A stretch of DNA of 5,576 bases, from the NCBI GenBank assembly GCA_017513365.1, contig JAFXFY010000122.1, forward strand, positions 1 to 5,576. The letters are read 5' to 3'. How positions within the stretch are numbered: position 1 is the first letter of the stretch; every line of letters starts with the position of its first letter. This document shows positions 1-5,343 of the stretch, in pieces. The stretch is from Alphaproteobacteria bacterium (lineage in GTDB: Bacteria > Pseudomonadota > Alphaproteobacteria > CAAHEQ01 > UBA3637). Below the pieces are notes generated by a model. That model saw nothing but the letters and a program-made list of their open reading frames with translations. It searched no databases and had not been told where the DNA came from. Position numbers and translations under genes: made by a program.

Positions 1-320
1 CTGATAAACTGGGGGTCAGACCGTTGCATATTGCGGCGATACACTGTCATATTCCGGTAGCGAGTAAATTAATTAAAAAGGGCGCCGATATTACGGCAAG
101 ATCATATGCCATCAAACGTGGTTATAGCAGCTTAACGGCAAAAGAAGCTGCGATGATGGCTAATCAAACCGAGATGGTTGAAATGTTGACGGGTATAGAA
201 GAAAAACAACAAAGAAAGCAAATGGCCTTAGACCACGCTCCAGCTCCGGTTTTAATTTGTTTTCATGATGATGTGCAAGTAAACGTAAATGTGAAAGAAC
301 AACAACGTACAAAAGCGTAA
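1..320 (+). CDS. Ankyrin-repeat protein, C-terminal fragment
   Basis: This is the 3' end of a gene whose start lies left of the window. The frame is open from base 3 and gives 105 residues before TAA at 318-320. The segment GVRPLHIAAIHCHIPVASKL, followed closely by KKGADI, matches the ankyrin consensus (G-x-T/R-PLH-x-AA, then a helix, then GAD). A second, weaker repeat follows, with SLTAKEAAMMAN and EMVEMLTG. The last 40 or so residues are Gln/Lys-rich and end without a recognisable domain. Ankyrin repeats mediate protein-protein contact and do not by themselves show a function. The TTG at 24 could be mistaken for a start, but the repeat clearly extends upstream of it, so this is a truncated gene. 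A strong terminator follows 41 nt after the stop codon. The ankyrin call is confident; the partner and role are unknown. Confidence 0.82.
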   Translation, partial: DKLGVRPLHIAAIHCHIPVASKLIKKGADITARSYAIKRGYSSLTAKEAAMMANQTEMVEMLTGIEEKQQRKQMALDHAPAPVLICFHDDVQVNVNVKEQQRTKA

Positions 321-360
321 AAGTAAGTTCAGTTAAGTTTTTATAGCATTATAAAATTTA

Positions 361-397
361 TCCCCATAAAAACATTCTTTTTTATGGGGGTATTTTT
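361..397 (+). terminator. Rho-independent terminator after the ankyrin gene
   Basis: An 11-bp perfect stem (CCCCATAAAAA at 362-372 with TTTTTATGGGG at 379-389) closes a 6-nt loop and is followed by GTATTTTT. It sits between the ankyrin gene and the next promoter, so it insulates the two units. The A-tract on the left arm means it could also work on the other strand, but no minus-strand gene is seen nearby. Confidence 0.88.
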
Positions 398-409
398 AAT
401 ATTATTTTA

Positions 410-438
410 TTGACATACATTGTTTCATTTCATATAGT
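410..438 (+). promoter_or_regulatory. Sigma70-type promoter of the envelope protein gene
   Basis: A perfect -35 hexamer TTGACA (410-415) and a TATAGT -10 (433-438) are separated by exactly 17 bp. Transcription would start near 445, leaving a leader of about 25 nt that carries the ribosome binding site. It lies just downstream of the previous terminator. Its position shows that the TTG at 410 is promoter DNA and not a start codon. Confidence 0.82.
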
Positions 439-455
439 AGGGATATCATTTACGA

Positions 456-461
456 AAGGAG
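456..461 (+). promoter_or_regulatory. Ribosome binding site fixing the start at 470
   Basis: AAGGAG lies 8 nt before ATG at 470. Together with the signal peptide that begins there, it decides the start against the longer in-frame extension to 410. Confidence 0.85.
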
Positions 462-469
462 TCCCCCAA

Positions 470-1339
470 ATGAAATTAACAAAACTATTATTATCTGCAA
501 CATGTTTGGTGTTATTATCTGTTCCGGCTTTGGCTGAAGAAGTCTCGGCAACGGCCCCTCAGTTAACGGCAAATTTGCGCCGTTTGGGATTTGAATATTC
601 CACAACTGATGTTTCTCATGCCAAAGAATATGAAAACTCTCCGGTGTCTCAATTTAATGCCGACAGTCAGTCTTTAATTGAAGGCGTTTTTGATTTCGCA
701 TTGGAATATAACCGTGATAATATGCGGTGGAATAACGGGTTATTTATGGAATACGGTAAAACCAAGTTGGAACCGGAAGATGAACCGACAGAAAGTACGG
801 AAAATTCCGATAAAATTTTGTTGTCCTCTATCTATTCTCATAAATTGTGGAAATACGATACCTATAACATTGGGCCGACTGCCACAATAGAATATCAAAC
901 GGAATTTACCGAAAATAATGATGCCCCCAGAACAAAAGTATTGCGTGGTAAAGCCGGTCTTGCTTTGTTTGAAGGCAATATCATCAAAGATTTATACATT
1001 GTGGGTGTCAGCGAATACGATATGACATATTCTTCTGAAAAAGTAACAAAAACGGCCGGAGAAATCGGTTGGCGTATTCAATATGATTTAAGAGATGGCG
1101 TTCAATTGTCTACAGACGGGTACTATCGTGATTATTTTTCATACTCAAAATATGTGGGTACGGATTTAGAGTATGATTTCAACGCTAATGCTCGTATGGA
1201 CGTAACATTGATTGATAATTTGGCCTTTGGTCCGTATATTTCATACCGCACCGGTAAAGCCCGTGAAACCTCGGTCCGTGGCAGTAATTTACAAGTCGGT
1301 GTGGCTTTAACTTACAAAAATATGTATAAAATTAAGTAA
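470..1339 (+). CDS. Exported outer-membrane beta-barrel-type protein, function unknown
   Basis: The product is 289 residues and is made as a precursor. Residues 1-22 are a classic signal peptide: MKLTK positive end, hydrophobic core LLLSATCLVLLSV, and an ALA cleavage site before EEV. The mature part alternates polar and hydrophobic residues and is rich in Tyr, Phe and Gly. Examples are FDFALEYNRD, NGLFMEYGK, GPTATIEYQTEF, GPYISYRTG and LQVGVALTYK. This is the look of amphipathic transmembrane strands, and I infer an outer-membrane barrel of perhaps 10-14 strands. An acidic stretch around residues 104-117 (EPEDEPTESTENSD) could be an outer loop. The C-terminus ends YKNMYKIK rather than in the usual terminal Phe, although the last strand is otherwise typical. 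No named porin or receptor family is recognised with certainty. The gene has its own strong promoter and no strong terminator before the efflux gene, so some read-through is likely. Confidence 0.78.
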   Translation: MKLTKLLLSATCLVLLSVPALAEEVSATAPQLTANLRRLGFEYSTTDVSHAKEYENSPVSQFNADSQSLIEGVFDFALEYNRDNMRWNNGLFMEYGKTKLEPEDEPTESTENSDKILLSSIYSHKLWKYDTYNIGPTATIEYQTEFTENNDAPRTKVLRGKAGLALFEGNIIKDLYIVGVSEYDMTYSSEKVTKTAGEIGWRIQYDLRDGVQLSTDGYYRDYFSYSKYVGTDLEYDFNANARMDVTLIDNLAFGPYISYRTGKARETSVRGSNLQVGVALTYKNMYKIK

Positions 1340-1378
1340 TTGCTTTACTTTTTGAAATAAAGAGTGTATTTTAATCAT

Positions 1379-1385
1379 AAGGAGG
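1379..1385 (+). promoter_or_regulatory. Ribosome binding site fixing the start at 1391
   Basis: AAGGAGG, 5 nt before ATG at 1391, picks that codon over an in-frame ATA/ATG-like extension up to 1364. The protein then begins with the His/Cys-rich tail common in metal transporters. A weak promoter-like pair, TTTACT (1344-1349) and TATTTT (1367-1372) with 17-bp spacing, would leave almost no leader before this site, so I do not call it. Confidence 0.8.
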
Positions 1386-1390
1386 TTAAA

Positions 1391-2287
1391 ATGCACTCTT
1401 GTTCTTGTCATCATCATACACATACGCATGAAACACCAACGAATCGTACAATACGATTGTTGAGCATTTCGTTTATGATTAACATGATTTTGACTTTGCT
1501 GGAATTGGGAGCAGGGGTCGTAGCTGGCAGTATGGCGTTAATCGGAGATGCCCTGCATAATTGTTCGGATGCTTTTTCTATTTTGATTGCCGTTATTGCC
1601 TATAAAATCGGTACAAAAAAGGCAACATTAAAATATACCTATGGATTTCGTCGTGCCGAAACAATCGGTGGCTTTGTGAATTTGATTTTATTGTTTGTCG
1701 CCGGTATTTATTTGGTTTGTGAAGGCATCGGTAAAGTGATTTTTCCGCAAGCAATAGACGGTCCCGTTATTGTTGCGGTATCGGTTGTTGCCTTGATTAT
1801 TGATGTGTTGACGGCCAAAATTTCCCATACCCATGCTCATCACAATATGAATATGAAAATGTTGTTTGTGCATAATTTGGCCGATGCTTTTGGATCCGTT
1901 GGTGTAATTGTATCGGGATTGTGCATTATGTATTTCGGCTGGACGGCAGTGGATGGTATCGTTGCTACATTAATCGGTATTTATATGATTGCTCAATCTG
2001 TGGCCAGCTTCCCTAAAATAACTCAAGTATTAATGAATTCTGCTCCGGATGATATTGATATTGCCGCTATAAAACGGCAATTGAAAAAAATTTCCGGTAT
2101 TCAAAATGTACACCATATCCATGTGTGGTATTTAAATGAAAGGCAAATTGCCTTAGATTGCCATATTGTGTCGTGTCAATCCGATATATTAAAGCAAGTG
2201 AATCACGTATTAAAAAATGATTTTGGTATCCACCATACAACTATTCAAATTGAAACAAGCAAATGTCAAACCAAATGTTGTGTGTAA
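1391..2287 (+). CDS. Cation diffusion facilitator (CDF) family metal efflux protein
   Basis: The product is 298 residues, the usual length for a CDF antiporter, which exports Zn(II) or similar divalent ions from the cytoplasm in exchange for protons. Residues 1-14 are a metal-binding-like tail with C4, C6 and six His (HSCSCHHHTHTHE). About six membrane segments follow, near 24-45, 47-71, 95-117, 125-143, 157-180 and 185-205. The two paired metal-site motifs are intact: H56-x3-D60 in GDALHNCSD (TM2) and H161-x3-D165 in VHNLADAFGS (TM5). The HxxxD form of the first is typical of the Zn-type CzcD/ZitB branch. The conserved YGFRRAE loop (84-90), a His-rich TM4-TM5 loop (HTHAHH, 146-151) and a cytoplasmic C-terminal domain with VHHIHVW are present. 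The tail ends in CQTKCCV, an extra Cys cluster. The family is certain; the metal is an inference. The gene is co-transcribed with the kinase 12 nt downstream. Confidence 0.93.
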   Translation: MHSCSCHHHTHTHETPTNRTIRLLSISFMINMILTLLELGAGVVAGSMALIGDALHNCSDAFSILIAVIAYKIGTKKATLKYTYGFRRAETIGGFVNLILLFVAGIYLVCEGIGKVIFPQAIDGPVIVAVSVVALIIDVLTAKISHTHAHHNMNMKMLFVHNLADAFGSVGVIVSGLCIMYFGWTAVDGIVATLIGIYMIAQSVASFPKITQVLMNSAPDDIDIAAIKRQLKKISGIQNVHHIHVWYLNERQIALDCHIVSCQSDILKQVNHVLKNDFGIHHTTIQIETSKCQTKCCV

Positions 2288-2299
2288 AGGAGGTATAAT

Positions 2300-2956
2300 A
2301 TGAAAATAACAGATTTAATGCCAGATATTTACCAATTAATGCCTTGTGGTTACGAAGTATTAAAAAATGATACCTATGATAAAATTTTATCTGATGAGGT
2401 ATCATCTGTATCGCCCGCAAAAAAGCCGGTGTTTTATCAAGTCAGCGGAATGCCAGGGGCTGGGAAAAGTGCATTCTGTCAGCATTTTTTGAAAAGTCAT
2501 CCGGATTATGCCTATGTCAGTTTTGATAAAATTATGGAATCTTTGCCCGAATATCAACAAGATGTTAAACAAAAGGGCTCAGCGTTGGCATTTGCTTTGT
2601 GGGAAAAACCGGCCAGAGTTGTCGGATATGAATTACTCAAGCGTTTGTTGGAACAAGGAACCAATGTATTATTGGAACATTCCGGCGTGAATTCATCTCA
2701 TGTGCAGTTATGTGAAAATGTGAAAAAATATGGTTATCAAACAAAGGTGTCCTTTTTAATGTGTGATACAAAGGTAGCCATTGAACGAGCTAAAAAACGT
2801 GAAAAAATGACGGGGCGTCATACGCCCTCTAAAATGATACAAGAGCGAGCCTCATTAATGCCACAGTATGCCGTTCAGTACAGTAAAATTGCCGATGATA
2901 TTCAATTTTTGGATGCGTCAGGGGATACATTTCAGCCGATAGAATTTAAGTATTAA
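2300..2956 (+). CDS. Zeta-toxin-like P-loop kinase
   Basis: The product is 218 residues. A Walker A loop GMPGAGKS (50-57, Lys56) opens a kinase core. It is followed by SFDKIMESLPEY (75-86), which resembles the zeta-toxin D-x-x-R-x3-P-x-Y block with Asp76 as the likely catalytic acid, although the usual Arg is Met79 here. Then come a helix (KPARVVGYELLKRLLEQG), a strand VLLEHSG (123-129) and a lid-like basic region AIERAKKREKMTGRHTP (160-176), matching the family's R-x-x-x-R-x(5)-GR layout. Zeta toxins (PezT and relatives) phosphorylate UDP-N-acetylglucosamine and block wall synthesis; other members of this P-loop clan phosphorylate nucleic acids, nucleotides or other small molecules. No epsilon/PezA-type antitoxin gene is adjacent, so a chromosomal housekeeping or stress kinase is equally possible. 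AAGGAGG (2287-2293) overlaps the end of the CDF stop codon, so translation of the two is likely linked. Confidence 0.75.
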   Translation: MKITDLMPDIYQLMPCGYEVLKNDTYDKILSDEVSSVSPAKKPVFYQVSGMPGAGKSAFCQHFLKSHPDYAYVSFDKIMESLPEYQQDVKQKGSALAFALWEKPARVVGYELLKRLLEQGTNVLLEHSGVNSSHVQLCENVKKYGYQTKVSFLMCDTKVAIERAKKREKMTGRHTPSKMIQERASLMPQYAVQYSKIADDIQFLDASGDTFQPIEFKY

Positions 2957-2987
2957 CGGTAAAAGTGAAAAAAAATGAAAATACCTC

Positions 2988-3016
2988 TTGACAAAATCTA
3001 AAAAAGAGCGTAAAAA
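2988..3016 (+). promoter_or_regulatory. Promoter of the tRNA-Pro gene
   Basis: A perfect TTGACA (2988-2993) and TAAAAA (3011-3016) are 17 bp apart. The predicted start is near 3023, about 7 nt before the mature tRNA 5' end, as expected of a single tRNA unit. It lies 31 nt after the kinase stop codon. Confidence 0.72.
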
Positions 3017-3029
3017 GATAAAACATTTT

Positions 3030-3106
3030 CGGAATGTAGCTCAGCCTGGTAGAGCACTACGTTCGGGACGTAGGGGTCGTAGGTTCAAATCCTGTCATTC
3101 CGACCA
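3030..3106 (+). tRNA. tRNA-Pro(CGG)
   Basis: This is a complete 77-nt cloverleaf with encoded CCA. The acceptor stem is CGGAATG (3030-3036) with CATTCCG (3096-3102), discriminator A, then CCA. The D arm GCTC/GAGC carries GG in its loop. The anticodon arm is CTACG/CGTAG around TTCGGGA, giving anticodon CGG at 3064-3066, which reads the codon CCG. The T arm is GTAGG-TTCAAAT-CCTGT with two G-U pairs. The C1-G72 pair with A73 and the CGG anticodon agree on proline. The 3' end doubles as the left copy of a 22-bp repeat that brackets a likely insertion. Confidence 0.96.
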
Positions 3107-3108
3107 AT
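3087..3108 (+). repeat. Left direct repeat (attachment-site-like), tRNA 3' end
   Basis: These 22 bases run from the T loop through CCA plus AT and are identical to 5332-5353. The match breaks at both sides (C before and TG after here; T before and AT after in the other copy). An exact repeat of a tRNA 3' end is the usual trace of site-specific integration into a tRNA gene. Confidence 0.85.
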
Positions 3109-3117
3109 TGTGATAAG

Positions 3118-3167
3118 AACAACTTTTTAGACACATTCTTTTGTCCCTGTCTAAAAAGTTGTTTTTT
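3118..3167 (+). terminator. Terminator directly after tRNA-Pro
   Basis: A perfect 16-bp stem (AACAACTTTTTAGACA at 3118-3133 with its complement at 3148-3163) encloses a 14-nt loop, and the run GTTTTTTG follows. It starts 12 nt after the tRNA CCA and would end the tRNA transcript. If the insertion model is right, this terminator came in with the inserted DNA. It also lies downstream of the minus-strand transposase gene, but on that strand the following bases are poor in T. Confidence 0.8.
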
Positions 3168-3199
3168 GTTTAGGCCCTGATATCATTGTGGTTTATGTG

Positions 3200-4411
3200 T
3201 TAAGAAGATGATGTTTTTAATATGTCCCTTAATCTGTTTTGGTTCTCTTCATCTTCTTTTTTTAATTCTTGTAGTTGTAAATACTCTATTTCGAACTGAT
3301 TAGGGGATTTATTACCCAACTTTTTATGAGGTCTCATGTTATTAAAAAAGTCTATATATTCTGCAACAGTATTTTCAAGTTCTTCCTTTGAAGTATAAAA
3401 ATTATGAGAGAGTTCTTCTCTTTTCATAATACTAAAAAAAGATTCAGCAACGGCATTGTCTAATGGTGAGCCAGGGTTTGAAAAAGACTGTTTAACGCCT
3501 AATTTTCTTAAGTGTCTTCTAAATTCATAGGCTGTATATTGAGTTCCCTGATCACTGTGAAAAGTCAATCCTGTTGGACACCCTCTATAGTTGAAGGCTT
3601 TATCAAATGTTGTTTTTACTAAGTTGACATTGCTAAATTCTGATATAGTAAAACTTAAAACCTTTCTGGAAAAAAGATCTATAATAATGCAAATCCCATA
3701 AAGACTATCACAATTTTGGATTGGAACAAACGTAATATCGCTAACCCAGAAGATGTTTGGTTCTGTTTGTGTAAAATTTTTCTTTAATCGATTGCTCCTG
3801 AATCTAAATTCTCTGGTTGCCCATGTAACTCTTTGTCTTGTTTGTTTACACACCAATCCCATTTCTTTCATTAAACGATCAACTCGTTTTTGGGATGTTT
3901 GTATCCCTTGTTCTCTTAAAACAATTCTGATTTTTGAACCTCCAAAACGTTCTTTACTATCATAAAAACATTTCTTAATAAATGGTTTTAAATTTTCATC
4001 ATTTTTCTGATAGCTTGTTTTTTCTGGACGATTTTTGTTCCTATGATAATAAGTTCCTTTTGATAAATTAAGTGTTCTGCATATGAAGTGTATGGAAAAT
4101 TTATCTTTCAACCGTTCAATGGCTTTTATTTTTTCTTCTGTTGGAGAGATTACAGAACATTGGCTTTCTCGAAATATTTGATTTTCGGTTTTTAAGGTTC
4201 TTAACTCTCTTTCCATCATATGAATATCCCATGCAGAATATTTTTTTGAACTATATACCCCAGCTTTTCTTATGGTTAACACTTTTATCCAATGATAAAG
4301 TGTAGATTTGCTTATTCCGTATTTTTCTTTAATTATTGCCGGAGATTTACAGTTATTATATTCCTTTATAATTTTGAATTTATCTTCAAGAGAGAAGTAT
4401 TTCATAAACAT
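3200..4411 (-). CDS. IS3-family-type DDE transposase, single reading frame
   Basis: The product is 403 residues and would cut and join transposon ends. Residues 1-45 form a helix-turn-helix (KYGISKSTLYHWI). Residues 62-84 are a short heptad-like region rich in Glu and Leu, and about 95-170 are the second DNA-binding region with LSKGTYYHR and ERFGGSKIR. The catalytic core is complete: D225 in FWVSDITF, D287 in FHSDQGTQYT and E323 in NAVAESFFSIMKREEL. There are 35 residues between the last two (DD35E), with K330 seven residues after the Glu. Most IS3 members make OrfA and OrfAB by -1 frameshifting; here both parts are one continuous frame. The start is uncertain: the first ATG (4411) has almost no leader site, while the ATG two codons on (4405) sits behind a weak GGAAAA. 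No clear terminal inverted repeats or target duplication were found around it. It is divergent from the HEPN-like gene. Confidence 0.88.
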   Translation of the reverse strand: MFMKYFSLEDKFKIIKEYNNCKSPAIIKEKYGISKSTLYHWIKVLTIRKAGVYSSKKYSAWDIHMMERELRTLKTENQIFRESQCSVISPTEEKIKAIERLKDKFSIHFICRTLNLSKGTYYHRNKNRPEKTSYQKNDENLKPFIKKCFYDSKERFGGSKIRIVLREQGIQTSQKRVDRLMKEMGLVCKQTRQRVTWATREFRFRSNRLKKNFTQTEPNIFWVSDITFVPIQNCDSLYGICIIIDLFSRKVLSFTISEFSNVNLVKTTFDKAFNYRGCPTGLTFHSDQGTQYTAYEFRRHLRKLGVKQSFSNPGSPLDNAVAESFFSIMKREELSHNFYTSKEELENTVAEYIDFFNNMRPHKKLGNKSPNQFEIEYLQLQELKKEDEENQNRLRDILKTSSS

Positions 4412-4434
4412 TTTCCATAAAATATATTAGTATG

Positions 4435-4464
4435 TTGATTTTCAATACTGTTTATACCTATATA
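4435..4464 (+). promoter_or_regulatory. Weak promoter candidate for the HEPN-like gene
   Basis: TTGATT (4435-4440) and TATATA (4459-4464) are 18 bp apart in the 96-bp divergent gap. On the minus strand, TTGATA (4470-4465) overlaps the same bases and could serve the transposase with a poor -10, so the two promoters would face each other. The gap is so AT-rich that chance matches are likely. Confidence 0.3.
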
Positions 4465-4487
4465 TATCAAAGTTTAATAAATATAAA

Positions 4488-4493
4488 AAGGAG
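4488..4493 (+). promoter_or_regulatory. Ribosome binding site with unusually long spacing
   Basis: AAGGAG lies 14 nt before ATG at 4508, well beyond the 5-8 nt seen for the other genes here. An in-frame TAG at 4499-4501 rules out an earlier start, and the next ATG (4538) has no better site. The long spacing would lower translation, which is plausible for a potentially toxic product. Confidence 0.5.
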
Positions 4494-4507
4494 TAATATA
4501 GAATTAT

Positions 4508-5122
4508 ATGATAAACACAGATGATAACATAAAAAAAATGAAACAAAAAGTTGAAATATTAATTAACGAATTAATTATAGGAATATCATGCCTAAAAATT
4601 CTAGAAAACTCTAAAGATTATCTTAAGGTATTTGACAACACAAGAACAGCTCATATTGTAAACATGATTACTTGGAGTTTATATCAAAGTGCAATATTAA
4701 ATATTAGAAAAGTATTTGAACCTAACAAAACTTGTAGTTTGAAGAAGATAATTAAAGAGATTAACGCTAATAAAAATCTTTTAAAAAATTCTTATAAAAA
4801 TAATAAAGTATTTAACCAATTATTAGATGAATTAAACCAAAAATGGGATATTTTTTGGAAAGATCCTTTAACAAAAGCAATTCAATCTGGCAGAGGTTCA
4901 ATTGCCCATATGAGAGAGCTGAAAACAGAAAAATTACCATCTACTGAAAAACAAATGAAGGTTGCTTATAAATTAATTGATATACTCGAAAATAATGTTC
5001 ATCCCTTGCTGGAAGAAGGTACTAGCGTTTGTTATTCAATAGAGATTGATGAAATTGCTTATCTATCTGAATGTTTCTGGAAAAATATTTATAGTGATAA
5101 TAAATTTCGAAGAATACGATAA
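4508..5122 (+). CDS. HEPN/AbiU2-like protein, candidate toxin or abortive-infection RNase
   Basis: The product is 204 residues, almost all helical by composition, Lys/Asn/Ile-rich, with no signal peptide or membrane segment. It is cytoplasmic. The key block is QSGRGSIAHMREL (126-138), where R129-x4-H134 fits the R-x(4-6)-H catalytic motif of HEPN RNases, and the AH-x-R/D context is typical of AbiU2-like members. Upstream, an amphipathic helix (TWSLYQSAILNIRKVFE, 55-71) followed by CSLKKIIKEI (76-85) matches the layout of that group, in which a helix with R/L is followed by a SL-x-x-L segment. HEPN proteins cut RNA in toxin-antitoxin, abortive infection and CRISPR systems. No nucleotidyltransferase (MNT) antitoxin partner lies beside it, so it would act alone or be controlled some other way. 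The gene is AT-rich, carries ATA Ile codons unlike the left-hand genes, and lies beside the transposase, all pointing to acquired cargo. The family call rests on one motif and helix layout, so it is moderate; the defence role is inference. Confidence 0.6.
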   Translation: MINTDDNIKKMKQKVEILINELIIGISCLKILENSKDYLKVFDNTRTAHIVNMITWSLYQSAILNIRKVFEPNKTCSLKKIIKEINANKNLLKNSYKNNKVFNQLLDELNQKWDIFWKDPLTKAIQSGRGSIAHMRELKTEKLPSTEKQMKVAYKLIDILENNVHPLLEEGTSVCYSIEIDEIAYLSECFWKNIYSDNKFRRIR

Positions 5123-5150
5123 AATACTTACTTTATATTGTAATTAATTT

Positions 5151-5192
5151 TGAGGTATCTTTTTCCACATTTTGTATAGGTTACCTCGACCA
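5151..5192 (+). other. Acceptor-stem-like hairpin ending in ACCA
   Basis: TGAGGTA (5151-5157) can pair with TACCTCG (5182-5188) as six Watson-Crick pairs plus one U-G pair. ACCA follows at once, as in a 7-bp tRNA acceptor stem with discriminator A. The 24 nt between hold no D, anticodon or T arm. The segment CGACCAATT (5187-5195) also equals the end of tRNA-Pro plus three bases (3101-3109). It may be a deleted tRNA, an old integration scar or chance. Confidence 0.3.
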
Positions 5193-5228
5193 ATTACGAA
5201 AGACCGCCGTTTGGCGGTTTTTGTAATT
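5192..5228 (+). terminator. Terminator after the HEPN-like gene
   Basis: The core stem is ACCGCC (5203-5208) and GGCGGT (5213-5218) around a GTTT loop, followed by a T run to 5222. Outer arms AATTAC (5192-5197) and GTAATT (5223-5228) lengthen it to about 16 bp with one bulge. It is the first strong terminator after the HEPN-like gene, 70 nt past its stop codon. Confidence 0.8.
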
Positions 5229-5343
5229 TATCGGTATGGCGGTTTGAACCGAAGAAGTAGGTTCCGGCTTTAGCCAATGTTGAGCGCTTAGCGAAACAGC
5301 CCCTTGTGGGTGAGTGCCTATTGGCACGAATAAATCCTGTCAT
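5194..5343 (-). CDS. Possible 49-residue small protein starting in the right repeat
   Basis: On the minus strand, ATG (5343-5341) lies inside the tRNA-derived repeat and opens a frame of 49 codons that ends at TAA (5196-5194). The product begins MTGFIRANRHSPTRGCF and ends in KPPNGGLS; it is basic and rich in Arg, Lys, Gly and Ser, with no known domain that I can name. The patch is GC-richer than the rest of the insert. From memory, and unchecked, the AGTYFFGSNR-type middle part resembles short frames seen beside phage and island genes. Against coding: no good ribosome binding site (only GGTCGGA directly before ATG), a frame that runs through the hairpin at 5192-5228, and many small dyads in the DNA that a structured RNA or a recombination site would explain as well. 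Low confidence. Confidence 0.3.
   Translation of the reverse strand: MTGFIRANRHSPTRGCFAKRSTLAKAGTYFFGSNRHTDKLQKPPNGGLS
5240..5327. repeat. Row of five short hairpins
   Basis: Five small dyads follow each other: CGGTT/AACCG (5240-5251), GGCT/AGCC (5266-5275), CGC/GCG (5285-5293), CCC/GGG (5301-5310) and GTGCC/GGCAC (5314-5327), with loops of 2 to 4 nt. They lie in a GC-richer patch next to the right repeat. Each is weak alone; the last is the strongest. They could be part of a structured RNA or of recombinase-related DNA at the island end, or a by-product of higher GC. Confidence 0.35.

Noticed and set aside
410..469. Twenty extra N-terminal codons for the envelope protein, from a TTG at 410.
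   Set aside because: The TTG is part of the -35 hexamer, and a good ribosome binding site plus a signal peptide begin at 470.
678..890. 70-codon plus-strand frame within the envelope protein gene.
   Set aside because: It lies wholly inside a better gene in another frame, with no ribosome binding site and no recognisable protein features.
1334..1353. Hairpin AAGTAA/TTACTT with a T run after the envelope gene.
   Set aside because: The six-pair stem has only one G-C pair and is too weak to call a terminator.
1688..1873. 61-codon minus-strand frame opposite the CDF gene.
   Set aside because: It is a shadow of the coding strand; its His/Asn-rich product reflects the codons of membrane segments.
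2508..2690. 60-codon plus-strand frame inside the kinase gene.
   Set aside because: It overlaps the conserved kinase core in another frame and has no start signals.
3753..3965. 70-codon plus-strand frame opposite the transposase gene.
   Set aside because: It lies antisense to the conserved transposase region, with no ribosome binding site.
3178..4469. Possible IS ends: TGATAT at 3178-3183 and ATATCA at 4464-4469.
   Set aside because: Only six bases pair in very AT-rich DNA, similarity stops at once, and the flanking bases (CCC and AAG) give no target duplication.
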